64,000 bases of DNA from positions 1,302,001-1,366,000 of the forward strand of contig CAXXXL010000003.1 in NCBI GenBank assembly GCA_963666505.2, written 5' to 3'. Shown in pieces: positions 44,047 through 53,412 of this stretch. A program made the position numbers and the translations under genes. The stretch comes from JABGQS01 sp963666505 (GTDB lineage Bacteria > Bacillota > Clostridia > Christensenellales > SZUA-584). Positions within the stretch are counted from its first letter, which is position 1, and every line of letters starts with the position of its first letter. Under the pieces are notes generated by a model. It was not told where the DNA came from, made no database searches, and was given only the letters and a program-made list of their open reading frames with translations.

Positions 44047-45011
44047 AAATAAAACAACTGGCTGTACTGCTTATAGTTCTGCTGCTGCTTACTGGATGCA
44101 GCGTTAATCAGAATACAGCCTCAGAAACTTCTGAAAGCAGCGACAGCTACAAATATGTGATAGGCATATCCCCTCTTACTACACAACATGAGTATTACGT
44201 AGGGTATATCGAAGGCATACAAAAGGCGGCACGTGAATACGGTGTCGAAGTTATAGTGGTTGATTCAAAATGGGATGCGCAAAAGCAGGAAAGCGACATA
44301 CAGACTTTTATCGAAGAAGGAGTAGACGCTATAATCTGCTCGCCGGTAGATCCAGAGATGATAGGTGAAGTATTAGGCGAGGCGGAAGATGCTGGCATAG
44401 CTGTAATAGTAGAGATGACATATGTCGACGGCATCGACCCGTTGGTCGGGACTGATCAATATGACGGGGGGCAACTTGCAGGCAAGTATGCAGGACAGTG
44501 GATAAACAGGAATTGCAATGGTATATGTGAAGTTGCGATTTTGGATTTCCCTTTCTTTAGAAACATCAATGACCGTGTAGACGGCTTTGTAGACGGCCTG
44601 AATGAAGTATGCCCAAATGCACGGATAGTGGCGGTTATAGATGCACAGGCAAAAATGGAAACTGCGCTTGCTACAACGCAGAGGATACTTGAAGAGCACC
44701 CGGGTGTTCGCTGCATTTTTGGTATCAATGACGACAGCGCAAAAGGTGCGAACGAAGCGTTTCACAATCTTGGATTTGATACCAGTGAGGTATGTATAGT
44801 TGGTTTTGATGCAGACCGTGGATGCCGTAAGTTGATTGCAGGGGACGAATATATAAAAGCGAGTGTTGCAGCGGATACTGACATCATAGGCGCAGTGTGC
44901 ATTGATACTGCTATAAAAAAGATTGAGGGATGTCTTCTGGGCGAATGGGTAGAGGTTGAAGGAGCGCAATATCTGGTTAGTAAAGAGAACATCAAGGACT
45001 TGCAGAACTGA
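44043..45011 (+). CDS. sugar-binding lipoprotein (periplasmic-binding type), first paralogue
   Basis: A 322-residue exported lipoprotein. The lipobox LLLTGCS puts lipidated Cys near residue 19, and a Ser/Thr linker precedes the type I ribose/galactose-binding fold (IGISPLTTQHEYYVGYIEGI, GVDAIICSPVDPE, CIFGINDDSAKGANEAF, VCIVGFDADRGC). The start codon overlaps the regulator stop (ATGA), so it is made with the two-component system and not with the transporter. This suggests a sensing role, with the lipoprotein presenting ligand to the kinase. Very similar to the next gene. Confidence 0.85.
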   Translation: MKIKQLAVLLIVLLLLTGCSVNQNTASETSESSDSYKYVIGISPLTTQHEYYVGYIEGIQKAAREYGVEVIVVDSKWDAQKQESDIQTFIEEGVDAIICSPVDPEMIGEVLGEAEDAGIAVIVEMTYVDGIDPLVGTDQYDGGQLAGKYAGQWINRNCNGICEVAILDFPFFRNINDRVDGFVDGLNEVCPNARIVAVIDAQAKMETALATTQRILEEHPGVRCIFGINDDSAKGANEAFHNLGFDTSEVCIVGFDADRGCRKLIAGDEYIKASVAADTDIIGAVCIDTAIKKIEGCLLGEWVEVEGAQYLVSKENIKDLQN

Positions 45012-45034
45012 TAAAATATAAAGGCGGTGATGCA

Positions 45035-46012
45035 ATGAAGATACCTCGGCTGATGGGAGCTTGTTTGCTGTTGCTTTTAGTTACAATTTTTTCAGGCTGT
45101 AATATATCAATAAAAGAAGAAAATGCGGCAGCTGGTGGGGGTGTTGAAAGTATTTATACAATAGGGATATCTCCTCTAACAACCCAGCTTGAATACTATG
45201 TAGGGTATATAGAGGGCATCCATAAAGCAGCTGAAGAAAACGGTATAGAGGCAGTTGTGGTGGATTCGCATTGGGATGCAGCAAAACAGGAGGCTGATAT
45301 AAGGTCATTTATTGAAGACGGTGTCGATGCAATCATATGCTCTCCTGTAGATCCAGAAACAATTGGAACGGTGCTTCAACAAGCTGAAGATTCAGGCATT
45401 GCAGTTATTGTAGAGATGACATATGTAGAAGGAGTAGCGCCGCTTGTTGCTACCGACCAGTATGCAGGAGGCTGGATTGCGGGGGAATATGCTGGTAAGT
45501 GGATGACGGCTAACTGTAAAGATGTCTTTGAGGTAGCGATATTAAATTTTCCATATTTCAAGAATATAAATGACCGTGTTGAAGGGTTTATCGATGGACT
45601 GCTAAGCAAGTGTCCCGATGCGGTAATCGTAGCCAATGTAGATGCTCAGGCAAAGATGGAAACAGCCCGCGCAGCGACGCTTAATATAATTAAAGAATAC
45701 CCGGACGTAAGCTGTGTATTCGGTGTAAATGATGATAGCGCTAAAGGTGCAAATGCTGCATTTCATTACCTTAGCTACGATACCTCATCAGTATGTGTTG
45801 TTGGTTTCGATGCGGATGAAGGCTGCCGTAGGCTTATTGCCGGCGATGAGTATATAAAAGCGAGCGTTGCTGCCGATACGGATATAATAGGTGCAAAATG
45901 CATCGAAACTGCCATACGGAAAATCGAAGGTGAAAAACTCAGCGAATGGGTAGAAGTTGAAGGCGCTCAATACTTGGTGACCCATAAGAATGCGATGGAT
46001 ACAGCAAAATGA
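45035..46012 (+). CDS. sugar-binding lipoprotein, second paralogue
   Basis: A 325-residue lipoprotein with lipobox TIFSGCN near residue 20. The fold shows the same blocks as the first paralogue (IGISPLTTQLEYYVGYIEGI, GVDAIICSPVDPETIG, VCVVGFDADEGC). By eye roughly two thirds of residues match, so it is a recent tandem duplicate. It follows by 23 bases with GGCGG as ribosome site and is then closed by a terminator. Its ligand may differ from the first in a few pocket residues. Confidence 0.83.
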   Translation: MKIPRLMGACLLLLLVTIFSGCNISIKEENAAAGGGVESIYTIGISPLTTQLEYYVGYIEGIHKAAEENGIEAVVVDSHWDAAKQEADIRSFIEDGVDAIICSPVDPETIGTVLQQAEDSGIAVIVEMTYVEGVAPLVATDQYAGGWIAGEYAGKWMTANCKDVFEVAILNFPYFKNINDRVEGFIDGLLSKCPDAVIVANVDAQAKMETARAATLNIIKEYPDVSCVFGVNDDSAKGANAAFHYLSYDTSSVCVVGFDADEGCRRLIAGDEYIKASVAADTDIIGAKCIETAIRKIEGEKLSEWVEVEGAQYLVTHKNAMDTAK

Positions 46013-46090
46013 TAGTATAAAATATTTTAGGGATTTATTTAATATCCTAAAATTTTATTTATAAATATCCTAATATCTTATTGGATGGTT

Positions 46091-46152
46091 AAATATCCGG
46101 TTCAACCTAAAAAAACCGGGATAATTCCAAAAGATGCTCGGATATTTTTTTT
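46091..46152 (+). terminator. terminator with nested inverted repeats
   Basis: AAATATCCG (46091-46099) pairs with CGGATATTT (46139-46147), with an inner CCGGTT/AACCGG pairing, followed by TTTTT. It separates the sensing block from the transporter genes. Confidence 0.8.
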
Positions 46153-46222
46153 TGCGTATCCAATATAAAATCACCCTATCTGATTGATATCAGAAAAAAG
46201 TATTTGGAGGGAAAGATAGATT

Positions 46223-47284
46223 ATGAAAAAGTTCAGACTATTGTCAGTGCTAGTGGTTCTTATGCTTGTGATTGCGCTTACAGCATGTTCAGCTCCCGCA
46301 GAAGAAGCAAACAACAGCGCAGATACCGCAGCTGCTGACACAAACAGTGCAGACACAGCTAGTGGTGACGAACAGGATGCTGCAGGTACAACAAAACCGG
46401 GTGAAAAAGCTGTAGAAAATTATGTTATAGGCATTTCTCCTTTGACAACTCAGCATGAGTATTATATCGGCTATTTGAACGGTATCAAAGCTGCTGCTGA
46501 AGATCGTGGAGTTACAGTGGTAATAAGCGATCCAAACTGGGATGTAGCTACTCAGACATCGCAGATAGAGGATTTTGTAGCACAGAAAGTTGACGCTATA
46601 ATCTGCTCACCGACAAACCCGGAAGGTATAAAGCCGGCGCTTGTGGCTGCAGAAGAGGCAGGCATACCTGTTCTTGTAGAGATGACATATATAGAAGGTG
46701 TATACCCTCTTATTGGGACTGACCAGTATGCTGGAGCATATATAGCAGGGCAGTATGCCGGACAGTGGGCTGTAGATAATAACGACGGACAGGGGAAAGC
46801 AGCGCTTCTTGACTATCCTTATTTCCAGAATTGTATCGATCGTGCAAAAGGTTATCAGGACGGGCTTGCATCTGTTGCTCCGGATGTTGAATGGGTAACT
46901 GCTATTGACTGCGGGGCAACTATGGAAGGCGCACTGACAACGGCAGAGGACATACTGCAGGCAAATCCGGATATCAACATAATGTTTGGTATAAACGGCG
47001 ACAGCGCAAAAGGTGCTGCTGCAGCATATGAGTCAGCAGGTGCCGACCCAGCCACTATATGCGTTCTTGGTTTTGACGCTGATGAAGGTGAACGTAGGAT
47101 AATGTTCAATGGCGGCTACATTAAAGCAAGCGTAGCGGCAGACGGAATGATAATAGGTGCGGATGCTATAGATGCGGCTATTCGAAAAATTGAAGGTGAA
47201 GACCTTGGCGAATGGGTCGAAGTAAGCGAGGGAGCACAATATCTCGTAACAGCTGAAAACGTAAGCGACTACTATTCAGAATAA
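46223..47284 (+). CDS. sugar ABC transporter substrate-binding lipoprotein, third paralogue
   Basis: A 353-residue lipoprotein with lipobox IALTACS near residue 20 and a long Thr/Ala/Asp linker (to about 65). The fold shares IGISPLTTQHEYYIGYLNGI and SVAADGMIIGADAIDAA with the first two but is more diverged. It is the one directly followed by the ATPase and permease, so it is the transport-dedicated binding protein. TTGGAGGG is the ribosome site. Confidence 0.87.
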   Translation: MKKFRLLSVLVVLMLVIALTACSAPAEEANNSADTAAADTNSADTASGDEQDAAGTTKPGEKAVENYVIGISPLTTQHEYYIGYLNGIKAAAEDRGVTVVISDPNWDVATQTSQIEDFVAQKVDAIICSPTNPEGIKPALVAAEEAGIPVLVEMTYIEGVYPLIGTDQYAGAYIAGQYAGQWAVDNNDGQGKAALLDYPYFQNCIDRAKGYQDGLASVAPDVEWVTAIDCGATMEGALTTAEDILQANPDINIMFGINGDSAKGAAAAYESAGADPATICVLGFDADEGERRIMFNGGYIKASVAADGMIIGADAIDAAIRKIEGEDLGEWVEVSEGAQYLVTAENVSDYYSE

Positions 47285-47355
47285 CTAATTGCTAAAGGTA
47301 CAAGAAGGTGGGGCGGGGAACCGCCCTCTCCTTTGAAAAGCCGGGAGGTGAAAAA

Positions 47356-48858
47356 GTGGAAACGATTCTTTCAGTAAAAAACATTACAAAAATATACCCT
47401 GGCGTTGTAGCTTTGGATGAAGTCTCAATTGACATAGAAAAGGGCGAATTGATGGCTATATGCGGAGAGAACGGAGCGGGGAAGTCTACGCTTCTTAAAA
47501 TACTCGCTGGTGCAATAAATAAATCCTCCGGAACGATCTATTTTCAGGGAGAAAAAGTTGAAATAAACAAACCACATGATGCAAAGAAGTTTGGGATAAG
47601 TATTATATATCAGGAATTAAATCTAAACCCCAATCTAAATATTGCAGAGAATATATTGTTGGGACAAGAGCCCTCATCTTATGGGTTTTTAAACCGCAAA
47701 GAGCTGTATTCCAAAGCAAAAGCAACTTGCAATAAATTAAAGATTGACTATAACATAAGAACGAAAGTTGGCAAGCTCAGTATAGCTCAAATGCAGATGG
47801 TTGAGATTGCAAAAGCACTGTCATGGAATGCAAAGGTGATAATAATGGATGAACCTACCGCATCACTTACAGCTACTGAAATTGATGCTTTGTTTAATAC
47901 TATAGAGATGCTTAAATCTCAAGGAGTAACGATTATCTATATTTCTCACAGACTGGAAGAGATATTCAAGATTGCAGACCGTGTAACTGTATTGAGAGAC
48001 GGCAAATTGATCAAGATTTCAAAAATCGATGAAATCGATAAATATGATCTAGTAAAACAGATGGTTGGACGAGAGCTTAGCGCAGTGAAGCATGTTTATC
48101 AGGAAAGAGACGACTTAGTCCTTGAAGTAAACAACTTAACATCAGGCGACATAATTAAAGATATAAGCTTTAAAGCATATAGGAATGAAATACTTGGTTT
48201 TTCTGGACTGGTAGGTGCAGGAAGAACAGAGCTAATGCGTGCAATATTCGGAGCAGATAGTTATGACAGCGGAGAGATAATCATGCATGGCAAAAAACTG
48301 GATATCAAAAGCATAAGAGGAGCCATTAAAAACGGTATTGCGCTTATGCCTGAAGATAGGAAAAGCGCAGGACTTGTTTTATCTCTTGATGTTCGGGAAA
48401 ATATAACACTCACAAACATAAAGAATGTAATTCGTACATTTTTTATAAGAAAAAAGGCCGAATCGAAGGTTGCGGACAGTTTTATAAAGGCTCTTAATAT
48501 TAAAACACCGAGCATTTATCAAAAGACCAAGAATCTCTCAGGGGGTAATCAACAAAAGGTTGTTCTTGCAAAGTGGTTATTCGCCAAACCGCAGGTGCTT
48601 ATATTCGACGAGCCGACAAGAGGAATCGATGTAGGCGCAAAGGCAGAGATATATGAACTTATGAAAAACCTTTTGGCCGAAGGGATATGCGTGATTGTTA
48701 TATCCTCTGACCTGCCTGAGATACTCCAGATATGTGACCGGATAATTGTTATGCAAAAGGGCAGAGTCACAGCCGAAATTATGGGTAAAGAAGCTAGCCA
48801 GGAACAGATACTATCGTATTCTACCGGAATAGGGATAAATAAAGGAGAACACATATGA
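47356..48858 (+). CDS. sugar ABC transporter ATP-binding protein (two nucleotide-binding domains)
   Basis: About 500 residues, the RbsA/MglA layout. Domain one has Walker A GENGAGKST near residue 38, signature region LSIAQMQMVEIAKAL and Walker B VIIMDEPTASL. Domain two has the degenerate Walker A GLVGAGRTEL, the canonical signature LSGGNQQKVVLAKWL and Walker B VLIFDEPTRGID. The GTG at 47356, with GGGAGGTG 5 bases upstream, is preferred over the ORF from 47308. It overlaps the permease by 4 bases. It powers import with the third binding protein. Confidence 0.9.
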   Translation: METILSVKNITKIYPGVVALDEVSIDIEKGELMAICGENGAGKSTLLKILAGAINKSSGTIYFQGEKVEINKPHDAKKFGISIIYQELNLNPNLNIAENILLGQEPSSYGFLNRKELYSKAKATCNKLKIDYNIRTKVGKLSIAQMQMVEIAKALSWNAKVIIMDEPTASLTATEIDALFNTIEMLKSQGVTIIYISHRLEEIFKIADRVTVLRDGKLIKISKIDEIDKYDLVKQMVGRELSAVKHVYQERDDLVLEVNNLTSGDIIKDISFKAYRNEILGFSGLVGAGRTELMRAIFGADSYDSGEIIMHGKKLDIKSIRGAIKNGIALMPEDRKSAGLVLSLDVRENITLTNIKNVIRTFFIRKKAESKVADSFIKALNIKTPSIYQKTKNLSGGNQQKVVLAKWLFAKPQVLIFDEPTRGIDVGAKAEIYELMKNLLAEGICVIVISSDLPEILQICDRIIVMQKGRVTAEIMGKEASQEQILSYSTGIGINKGEHI

Positions 48859-49832
48859 AGCAAGTGAACAATTCAGCTAATCTGAAAAAACTGAAAAAAT
48901 TTGAGTTGAGGGATTTTGGTACGATCTTTGTTTTTGTCGGAATATGTATATTGCTTGCGATTGCAAAAGGGGATGTTTTTTTATCTGGTGGTAATATCGA
49001 AAACATATTTAAGCAGATAGCAACTAACTCAATATTAGCCGGCGGTATGACTATTGTTCTGCTTATAGGAGGTATAGATCTCTCGGTCGGGTCTGTCGCA
49101 TGTTTTTCCTCACTTGTAGCGGCAACTTTGTTGCAGAATGGCACAAACATGTACCTGGCAATATTTGTCGGGCTGGTAACCGGTGCAATACTGGGTTCGA
49201 TAAACGGTCTTATTATAACATTGCTAAAAATACCATTCTTTATTGTAACGCTGTCCATGATGACTTTGATAAGAGGAGTCGGATTTCTGCTGACCGGGGG
49301 TCTGCCAATTGCATATCTCGGAGAAGATTTCCAGATGATAGGAAAGGGATTATTTGTTGGATTACCTATTCCGTTTTGGATAATTGTTGTGGTCTTCACG
49401 ATACTTTATATATTGCTCAAATATACAAAGTTTGGCAGATACGTATACGCAATAGGCGGGAACAAGGAAGCCGTTCGCCTATCGGGTATCAATGTGAAGT
49501 TATATACAACCATTGCATATACTCTCTCAGGCACCCTGGCTGCGCTAGCAGGCATTGTGTTGGCTTCACGACTTAACAGCGGGCAGCCTACTGCATGTCA
49601 GGGTTGGGAAATGGATGCTATTGCGGCGACTGTAATTGGAGGTACAAAACTTTCAGGCGGCGAGGGCAAGATCTTAATGACTTTGGTTGGTGCGCTTATA
49701 CTCGGAGTTATGAGTAATGGGCTTAACATACTACAGGTTTCCTCCTACTGGCAGTATGTACTTAAAGGTCTTGTCATTCTAATCGCCGTAGGCATATCTG
49801 TACAGACATGGTCAAAGAGAAAAAAGAAGTAA
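48855..49832 (+). CDS. sugar ABC transporter permease (RbsC type)
   Basis: A 325-residue membrane protein with about eight to ten hydrophobic segments, RbsC/MglC class. NSILAGGMTIVLLIGGIDLSVGS is the family's central motif and AALAGIVLASRLNSGQP and IAATVIGGTKLSGGEG the ATPase-contact region. The start overlaps the ATPase stop (ATGA). With the third binding protein and the ATPase it forms a complete CUT2-type importer. Confidence 0.9.
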   Translation: MKQVNNSANLKKLKKFELRDFGTIFVFVGICILLAIAKGDVFLSGGNIENIFKQIATNSILAGGMTIVLLIGGIDLSVGSVACFSSLVAATLLQNGTNMYLAIFVGLVTGAILGSINGLIITLLKIPFFIVTLSMMTLIRGVGFLLTGGLPIAYLGEDFQMIGKGLFVGLPIPFWIIVVVFTILYILLKYTKFGRYVYAIGGNKEAVRLSGINVKLYTTIAYTLSGTLAALAGIVLASRLNSGQPTACQGWEMDAIAATVIGGTKLSGGEGKILMTLVGALILGVMSNGLNILQVSSYWQYVLKGLVILIAVGISVQTWSKRKKK

Positions 49833-49892
49833 ATCAGAGTACACAGTGAAAAATTTATCCGAACTGCTAAAGTGATATTATTGGAGAAAATG

Positions 49893-50930
49893 ATGAAAGC
49901 AATAGTTAAAACTGCTAAACTGCCTGGCCATGTTGAGATAAAAGACATGCCGTATCCAACTCTTCCTTCGCAGGACTGGGTAATCGTGAAAATCCACGCA
50001 GCAGGGGTCTGTGGTTCAGACCTACATATATGGCACGATACAGTTAATTACTGGCCGCCGGTTATAATGGGGCACGAGTTTGCAGGAGAGATAGTAGAGA
50101 AAGGAACCAAAGTAGCCAATTGGGAACCGGGTGACAGAGTTGTTGCTGAACCGCATACTATGGCCTGCGGCAAATGCGAAATGTGCCGGCAGGGGCATAT
50201 ACAAATCTGCAGCGAAAAGCGTTCGATTGGCTGGGGACTTCCCGGTACATTTGCAGAGTATATGGCAGTACCCGAGCTTCTTCTGCACAGGATACCCGAT
50301 AAGCTTAGCTATGATGTGGCTGCTCTTATTGAGCCGATTGCAATAACTGTACATCAGGTTGCGGAAAGATGCAGTATAGAGTGCAGTGATACGGTCCTTG
50401 TTACGGGAAGCGGGCCGATAGGTATACTTTCAGCCTTTGTAGCAAAGGCTATGGGTGCGGACAAAGTTATTATGACGGGAATCAGCTCTGGTGAGCTGTG
50501 CCGTTTTCCGGTTGCAAAAAAGCTGGGAGCTGACGTAATTGTCAACGTAGAAAAGGAAAGCCTTGAAGACGTTCTGGCGCTTCATACACAGGGTAGGGGC
50601 GTGGATGTGGTTATAGAAACGAGCGGAGCAGGGGCAGCTGTTTTGCAGGGTGTACAGGCACTGCGCAAATATGGGCGTATGAGCGCAATAGGCTTAAGCG
50701 CAAAAAGCCAAATAGGGTTTGCGTGGAACAACGCTATGAGCAAGTGTCTGGATGTTCATTTTAATTTCAGTTCAAGCTATACTTCATGGGACAGAGCCAT
50801 GAAACTGCTTGCACAGAATGAGGAGCAGCTTTCTAATATGATCACGCATAAGACCGGTCTAAACAATTGGGAAGAAGTATTCGAAGATTTGATTGCGGAA
50901 AAAGGAATAAAGGCTTTATTCATTAACTGA
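49893..50930 (+). CDS. zinc-dependent alcohol/polyol dehydrogenase
   Basis: About 345 residues, cytosolic medium-chain dehydrogenase of the sorbitol/threonine dehydrogenase branch. The catalytic zinc ligands are Cys in AGVCGSDLH near residue 38 and His in GHEFAGEI near 62; the structural zinc motif is CGKCEMCRQGHIQIC (four Cys). The Rossmann motif TGSGPIGILSA is near 172. It would oxidise a sugar alcohol or the C2/C3 hydroxyl of a sugar or sugar acid with NAD(P). The ATG at 49893 has TTGGAG 6 bases upstream. It lies 60 bases after the permease and is followed by a hairpin. Confidence 0.85.
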   Translation: MKAIVKTAKLPGHVEIKDMPYPTLPSQDWVIVKIHAAGVCGSDLHIWHDTVNYWPPVIMGHEFAGEIVEKGTKVANWEPGDRVVAEPHTMACGKCEMCRQGHIQICSEKRSIGWGLPGTFAEYMAVPELLLHRIPDKLSYDVAALIEPIAITVHQVAERCSIECSDTVLVTGSGPIGILSAFVAKAMGADKVIMTGISSGELCRFPVAKKLGADVIVNVEKESLEDVLALHTQGRGVDVVIETSGAGAAVLQGVQALRKYGRMSAIGLSAKSQIGFAWNNAMSKCLDVHFNFSSSYTSWDRAMKLLAQNEEQLSNMITHKTGLNNWEEVFEDLIAEKGIKALFIN

Positions 50931-50940
50931 TGAGGTTTAT

Positions 50941-50979
50941 ATATCCGGAAGGAGTGTGAGCAGTGCTGCTTCCGGATAT
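50941..50979 (+). repeat. 11-bp perfect hairpin without T run between dehydrogenase and LarA-like genes
   Basis: ATATCCGGAAG pairs with CTTCCGGATAT across 17 bases. No T run follows, so it is more likely an mRNA-processing or stability element within the operon than a terminator, though it might attenuate. Confidence 0.6.
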
Positions 50980-51022
50980 TATGTATTAGAAAGTTTAGAT
51001 CATTATCCGTTATGGGGAACAT

Positions 51023-52318
51023 ATGAGTATTCATTTAAAAAGCAAAAGCAAGGCGGGATTATCTGACTATAAAATAAAAAGCGCAATTGATGATCTCCTG
51101 CAGCCTGGAATTCTTTCATATAAAAAAATATTGCTGCTGCCGCCGGACTTAACACGTGCGTTCTCATACGCAGGAGTTATTACAAACTATATATACCATA
51201 AGTTAAAAGATATCGCCAAGGTAGATATAATGCCTGCACTTGGAACTCATCAAGCCATGACTAAAGAAGAATTGAGTGAGTTTTTTGGTGATATTCCGTA
51301 CGATTTATTTATTGCGCATGACTACCGGAATAATGTTGTCAAGCTCGGGCAAATACCGGGCGAAATCGTTTCCGGGTTTTCAGAAGGAGTTATGGAAGAT
51401 GCAATAAGTATTTCAGTAAACAAGCAACTTTTCGAAGGATATGACCTTATACTTTCCATCGGGCAGGTAGTACCGCATGAAGTTGTAGGGATGTCGAATT
51501 ATAACAAGAATATATTTGTGGGCTGCGGTGGAAGCGATATGATCGACGGGACACATATCCTTGGTTCAGCATTCGGCATGGAGAGAATTATCGGAAGAGA
51601 CCATTCTCCTGTACATAAGGTACTGGACTATGCAGAAAATAATTTTTTAATGGACATTCCTTTGAAATATATACTAACTGTCACAACACAGCAGGCGGAT
51701 AAAACACATGTGCATGGTCTTTTTTGCGGCAGAGAGCGAGAGATATTCGAAGCGGCAGTGGCACTGAGCCAGGAAAAGAATATAACTTTTTTGGATGAAG
51801 CGCCAAAAAAAATTGTCGTCATGCTGGATGAAAAGGAGTTTAAAAGCGCATGGCTCGGGAACAAAGCTATTTACCGGACAAGGATGGCGGTACAGGACGG
51901 AGGAGAAGTCATTATATTAGCACCGGGGGTAAAGAGATTCGGTGAAACCGACATCAGTGATATGCTGATCCGAAAATACGGATACGTCGGGAAAGAGAGA
52001 ATAATGCAGCTGTGTCGGCAAACCGAAGATCTCGGCAGCAATTTAGCGGTAGCCTGCCATATGACGGTGAGTTCTACTGAGGATCGCTTTCGTGTGACAT
52101 ATGCATCAAAACATTTAAATAAGGATGAACTTGAAAGCGTTGGGTTTGGCTATATGGATTATTATGAAGCGATAAGCATGTACAACCCCAAAAAGCTTAA
52201 AGAAGGCTATAACAGCGTAAAAGGTGAAGAGGTCTATTTTATCGGCAATCCAACTATAGGACTGTGGGCAGAGAGAAATAAGTTTGAAAAAACGCCCAGT
52301 TCAAAAAAGAGGCTATAA
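51023..52318 (+). CDS. LarA family (nickel pincer cofactor) racemase/epimerase
   Basis: A 431-residue cytosolic protein of the lactate-racemase-domain family. The key positions of LarA are visible: PPDLTRAF (Asp and Arg) near residue 40, the His motif LGTHQAM near 74, and HEVVGMSNYNK, where His 152 and Lys 162 keep the ten-residue spacing of LarA His174 and Lys184, the Lys being the one that tethers the nickel pincer nucleotide. LarA homologues include racemases and epimerases of other 2-hydroxy acids, including sugar acids. No larB, larC or larE is nearby, so the cofactor must come from genes elsewhere. In this cluster an aldonate or hydroxy-acid epimerase is the likeliest role. Confidence 0.82.
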   Translation: MSIHLKSKSKAGLSDYKIKSAIDDLLQPGILSYKKILLLPPDLTRAFSYAGVITNYIYHKLKDIAKVDIMPALGTHQAMTKEELSEFFGDIPYDLFIAHDYRNNVVKLGQIPGEIVSGFSEGVMEDAISISVNKQLFEGYDLILSIGQVVPHEVVGMSNYNKNIFVGCGGSDMIDGTHILGSAFGMERIIGRDHSPVHKVLDYAENNFLMDIPLKYILTVTTQQADKTHVHGLFCGREREIFEAAVALSQEKNITFLDEAPKKIVVMLDEKEFKSAWLGNKAIYRTRMAVQDGGEVIILAPGVKRFGETDISDMLIRKYGYVGKERIMQLCRQTEDLGSNLAVACHMTVSSTEDRFRVTYASKHLNKDELESVGFGYMDYYEAISMYNPKKLKEGYNSVKGEEVYFIGNPTIGLWAERNKFEKTPSSKKRL

Positions 52319-52333
52319 GAAAGAGGTTTATCA

Positions 52334-53398
52334 ATGCCAAAAATCTTCAATCGCATTGTTCAAAAAAGTGACATCCTTAGATATGTCGGAAAGTTGTCCA
52401 ACATTATCGGAGCTAGCGAATACACCCTGTCGGGCGGCAGACAGCACGGCGTTAAAATTGTAGAGATGTATAACGACACAGGGCTTCGCTTGCGAATAAT
52501 GGTTGACCGTGGAATGGATATTGCGAATGCGAGCTTTTGCGGAAAACCTGTTTCATGGGATTGCAAGAACGGTATAGTGTCTCCTATGTGTTTTGAAAAC
52601 GGCGGGCTTGGATTCTTAAGAAGCTTTGCGGGAGGGCTAGTTACAACGTGCGGGCTTACTCAAGCGGGAGATCCGTGTATTGATGGTGATGAGGTTCTCG
52701 GGATACACGGTAGGATAGACCATATACCAGCGGAAAAATATGCCGTGGAAGAATACTGGGACAACGACCGGTATTGCGTGAAGTTTAAGGGAGAATGTAT
52801 CCAGAGCTGTTTATACAAAGAATATATAAAATTCACGAGAGAAATTGTAATAAAATCGGGAGAAACAAGAATATTTATAAATGATAGTGTTATAAATGAA
52901 GGCTTTAACGAGACACCGTTTATGTATATGTATCATATAAATTTCGGATATCCGATAGTGAGCGAGAACACCAGGTTGTATACGGATGCTGAAAAGATAT
53001 ATGCGCTCAACGAAGCGGCAAAAAACGGTGCAAACGAGCCCTGCGCTTTTCAAAAACCAACAACGGGGTACGAATATGAATGCTTTGTTCATGAAATGCC
53101 CAAAGATAAATACAAAGTATATGCCGGTTTAGTTAATGAAGAAATGGACTTCGGTGCATATGTAGCTTATAATCCACGCCAAATGCCAACGTTTAATACA
53201 TGGAAAATGATGGGCGAACAGGATTATGTCGCAGCACTTGAACCGGGCATGAATCTGCCTGTAGGTCGGGTAAGCGCAAAAGAGAGTGGCGCTCTGCATT
53301 TTTTGAAACCGGGCGACAGATACTGCTTCGATTATGAAATTGGTATTTTAAACGGGAAAGAAAATATAGAGATTTTCAAAAAGGAACTAAGGGGATAA
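52334..53398 (+). CDS. DUF4432 aldose-1-epimerase-like protein
   Basis: A 354-residue protein of the galactose-mutarotase fold, family DUF4432. GLRLRIMVDRGMDIANASFCGKPVSW, GGLVTTCGLTQAGDP (segments) and HGRIDHIPAE contain the conserved Arg, Asp and His expected at a sugar-binding site; YMYHINFGYPI and ALEPGMNLPVGR are later family blocks. AGAGG lies before the ATG. It starts 15 bases after the LarA-like gene and 14 bases before the oxidoreductase gene, so it is within one operon. It may interconvert anomers or bind the pathway sugar; a true epimerase activity is not demonstrated for the family. Confidence 0.8.
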   Translation: MPKIFNRIVQKSDILRYVGKLSNIIGASEYTLSGGRQHGVKIVEMYNDTGLRLRIMVDRGMDIANASFCGKPVSWDCKNGIVSPMCFENGGLGFLRSFAGGLVTTCGLTQAGDPCIDGDEVLGIHGRIDHIPAEKYAVEEYWDNDRYCVKFKGECIQSCLYKEYIKFTREIVIKSGETRIFINDSVINEGFNETPFMYMYHINFGYPIVSENTRLYTDAEKIYALNEAAKNGANEPCAFQKPTTGYEYECFVHEMPKDKYKVYAGLVNEEMDFGAYVAYNPRQMPTFNTWKMMGEQDYVAALEPGMNLPVGRVSAKESGALHFLKPGDRYCFDYEIGILNGKENIEIFKKELRG

Positions 53399-53412
53399 AG
53401 GAGGATAAATTT

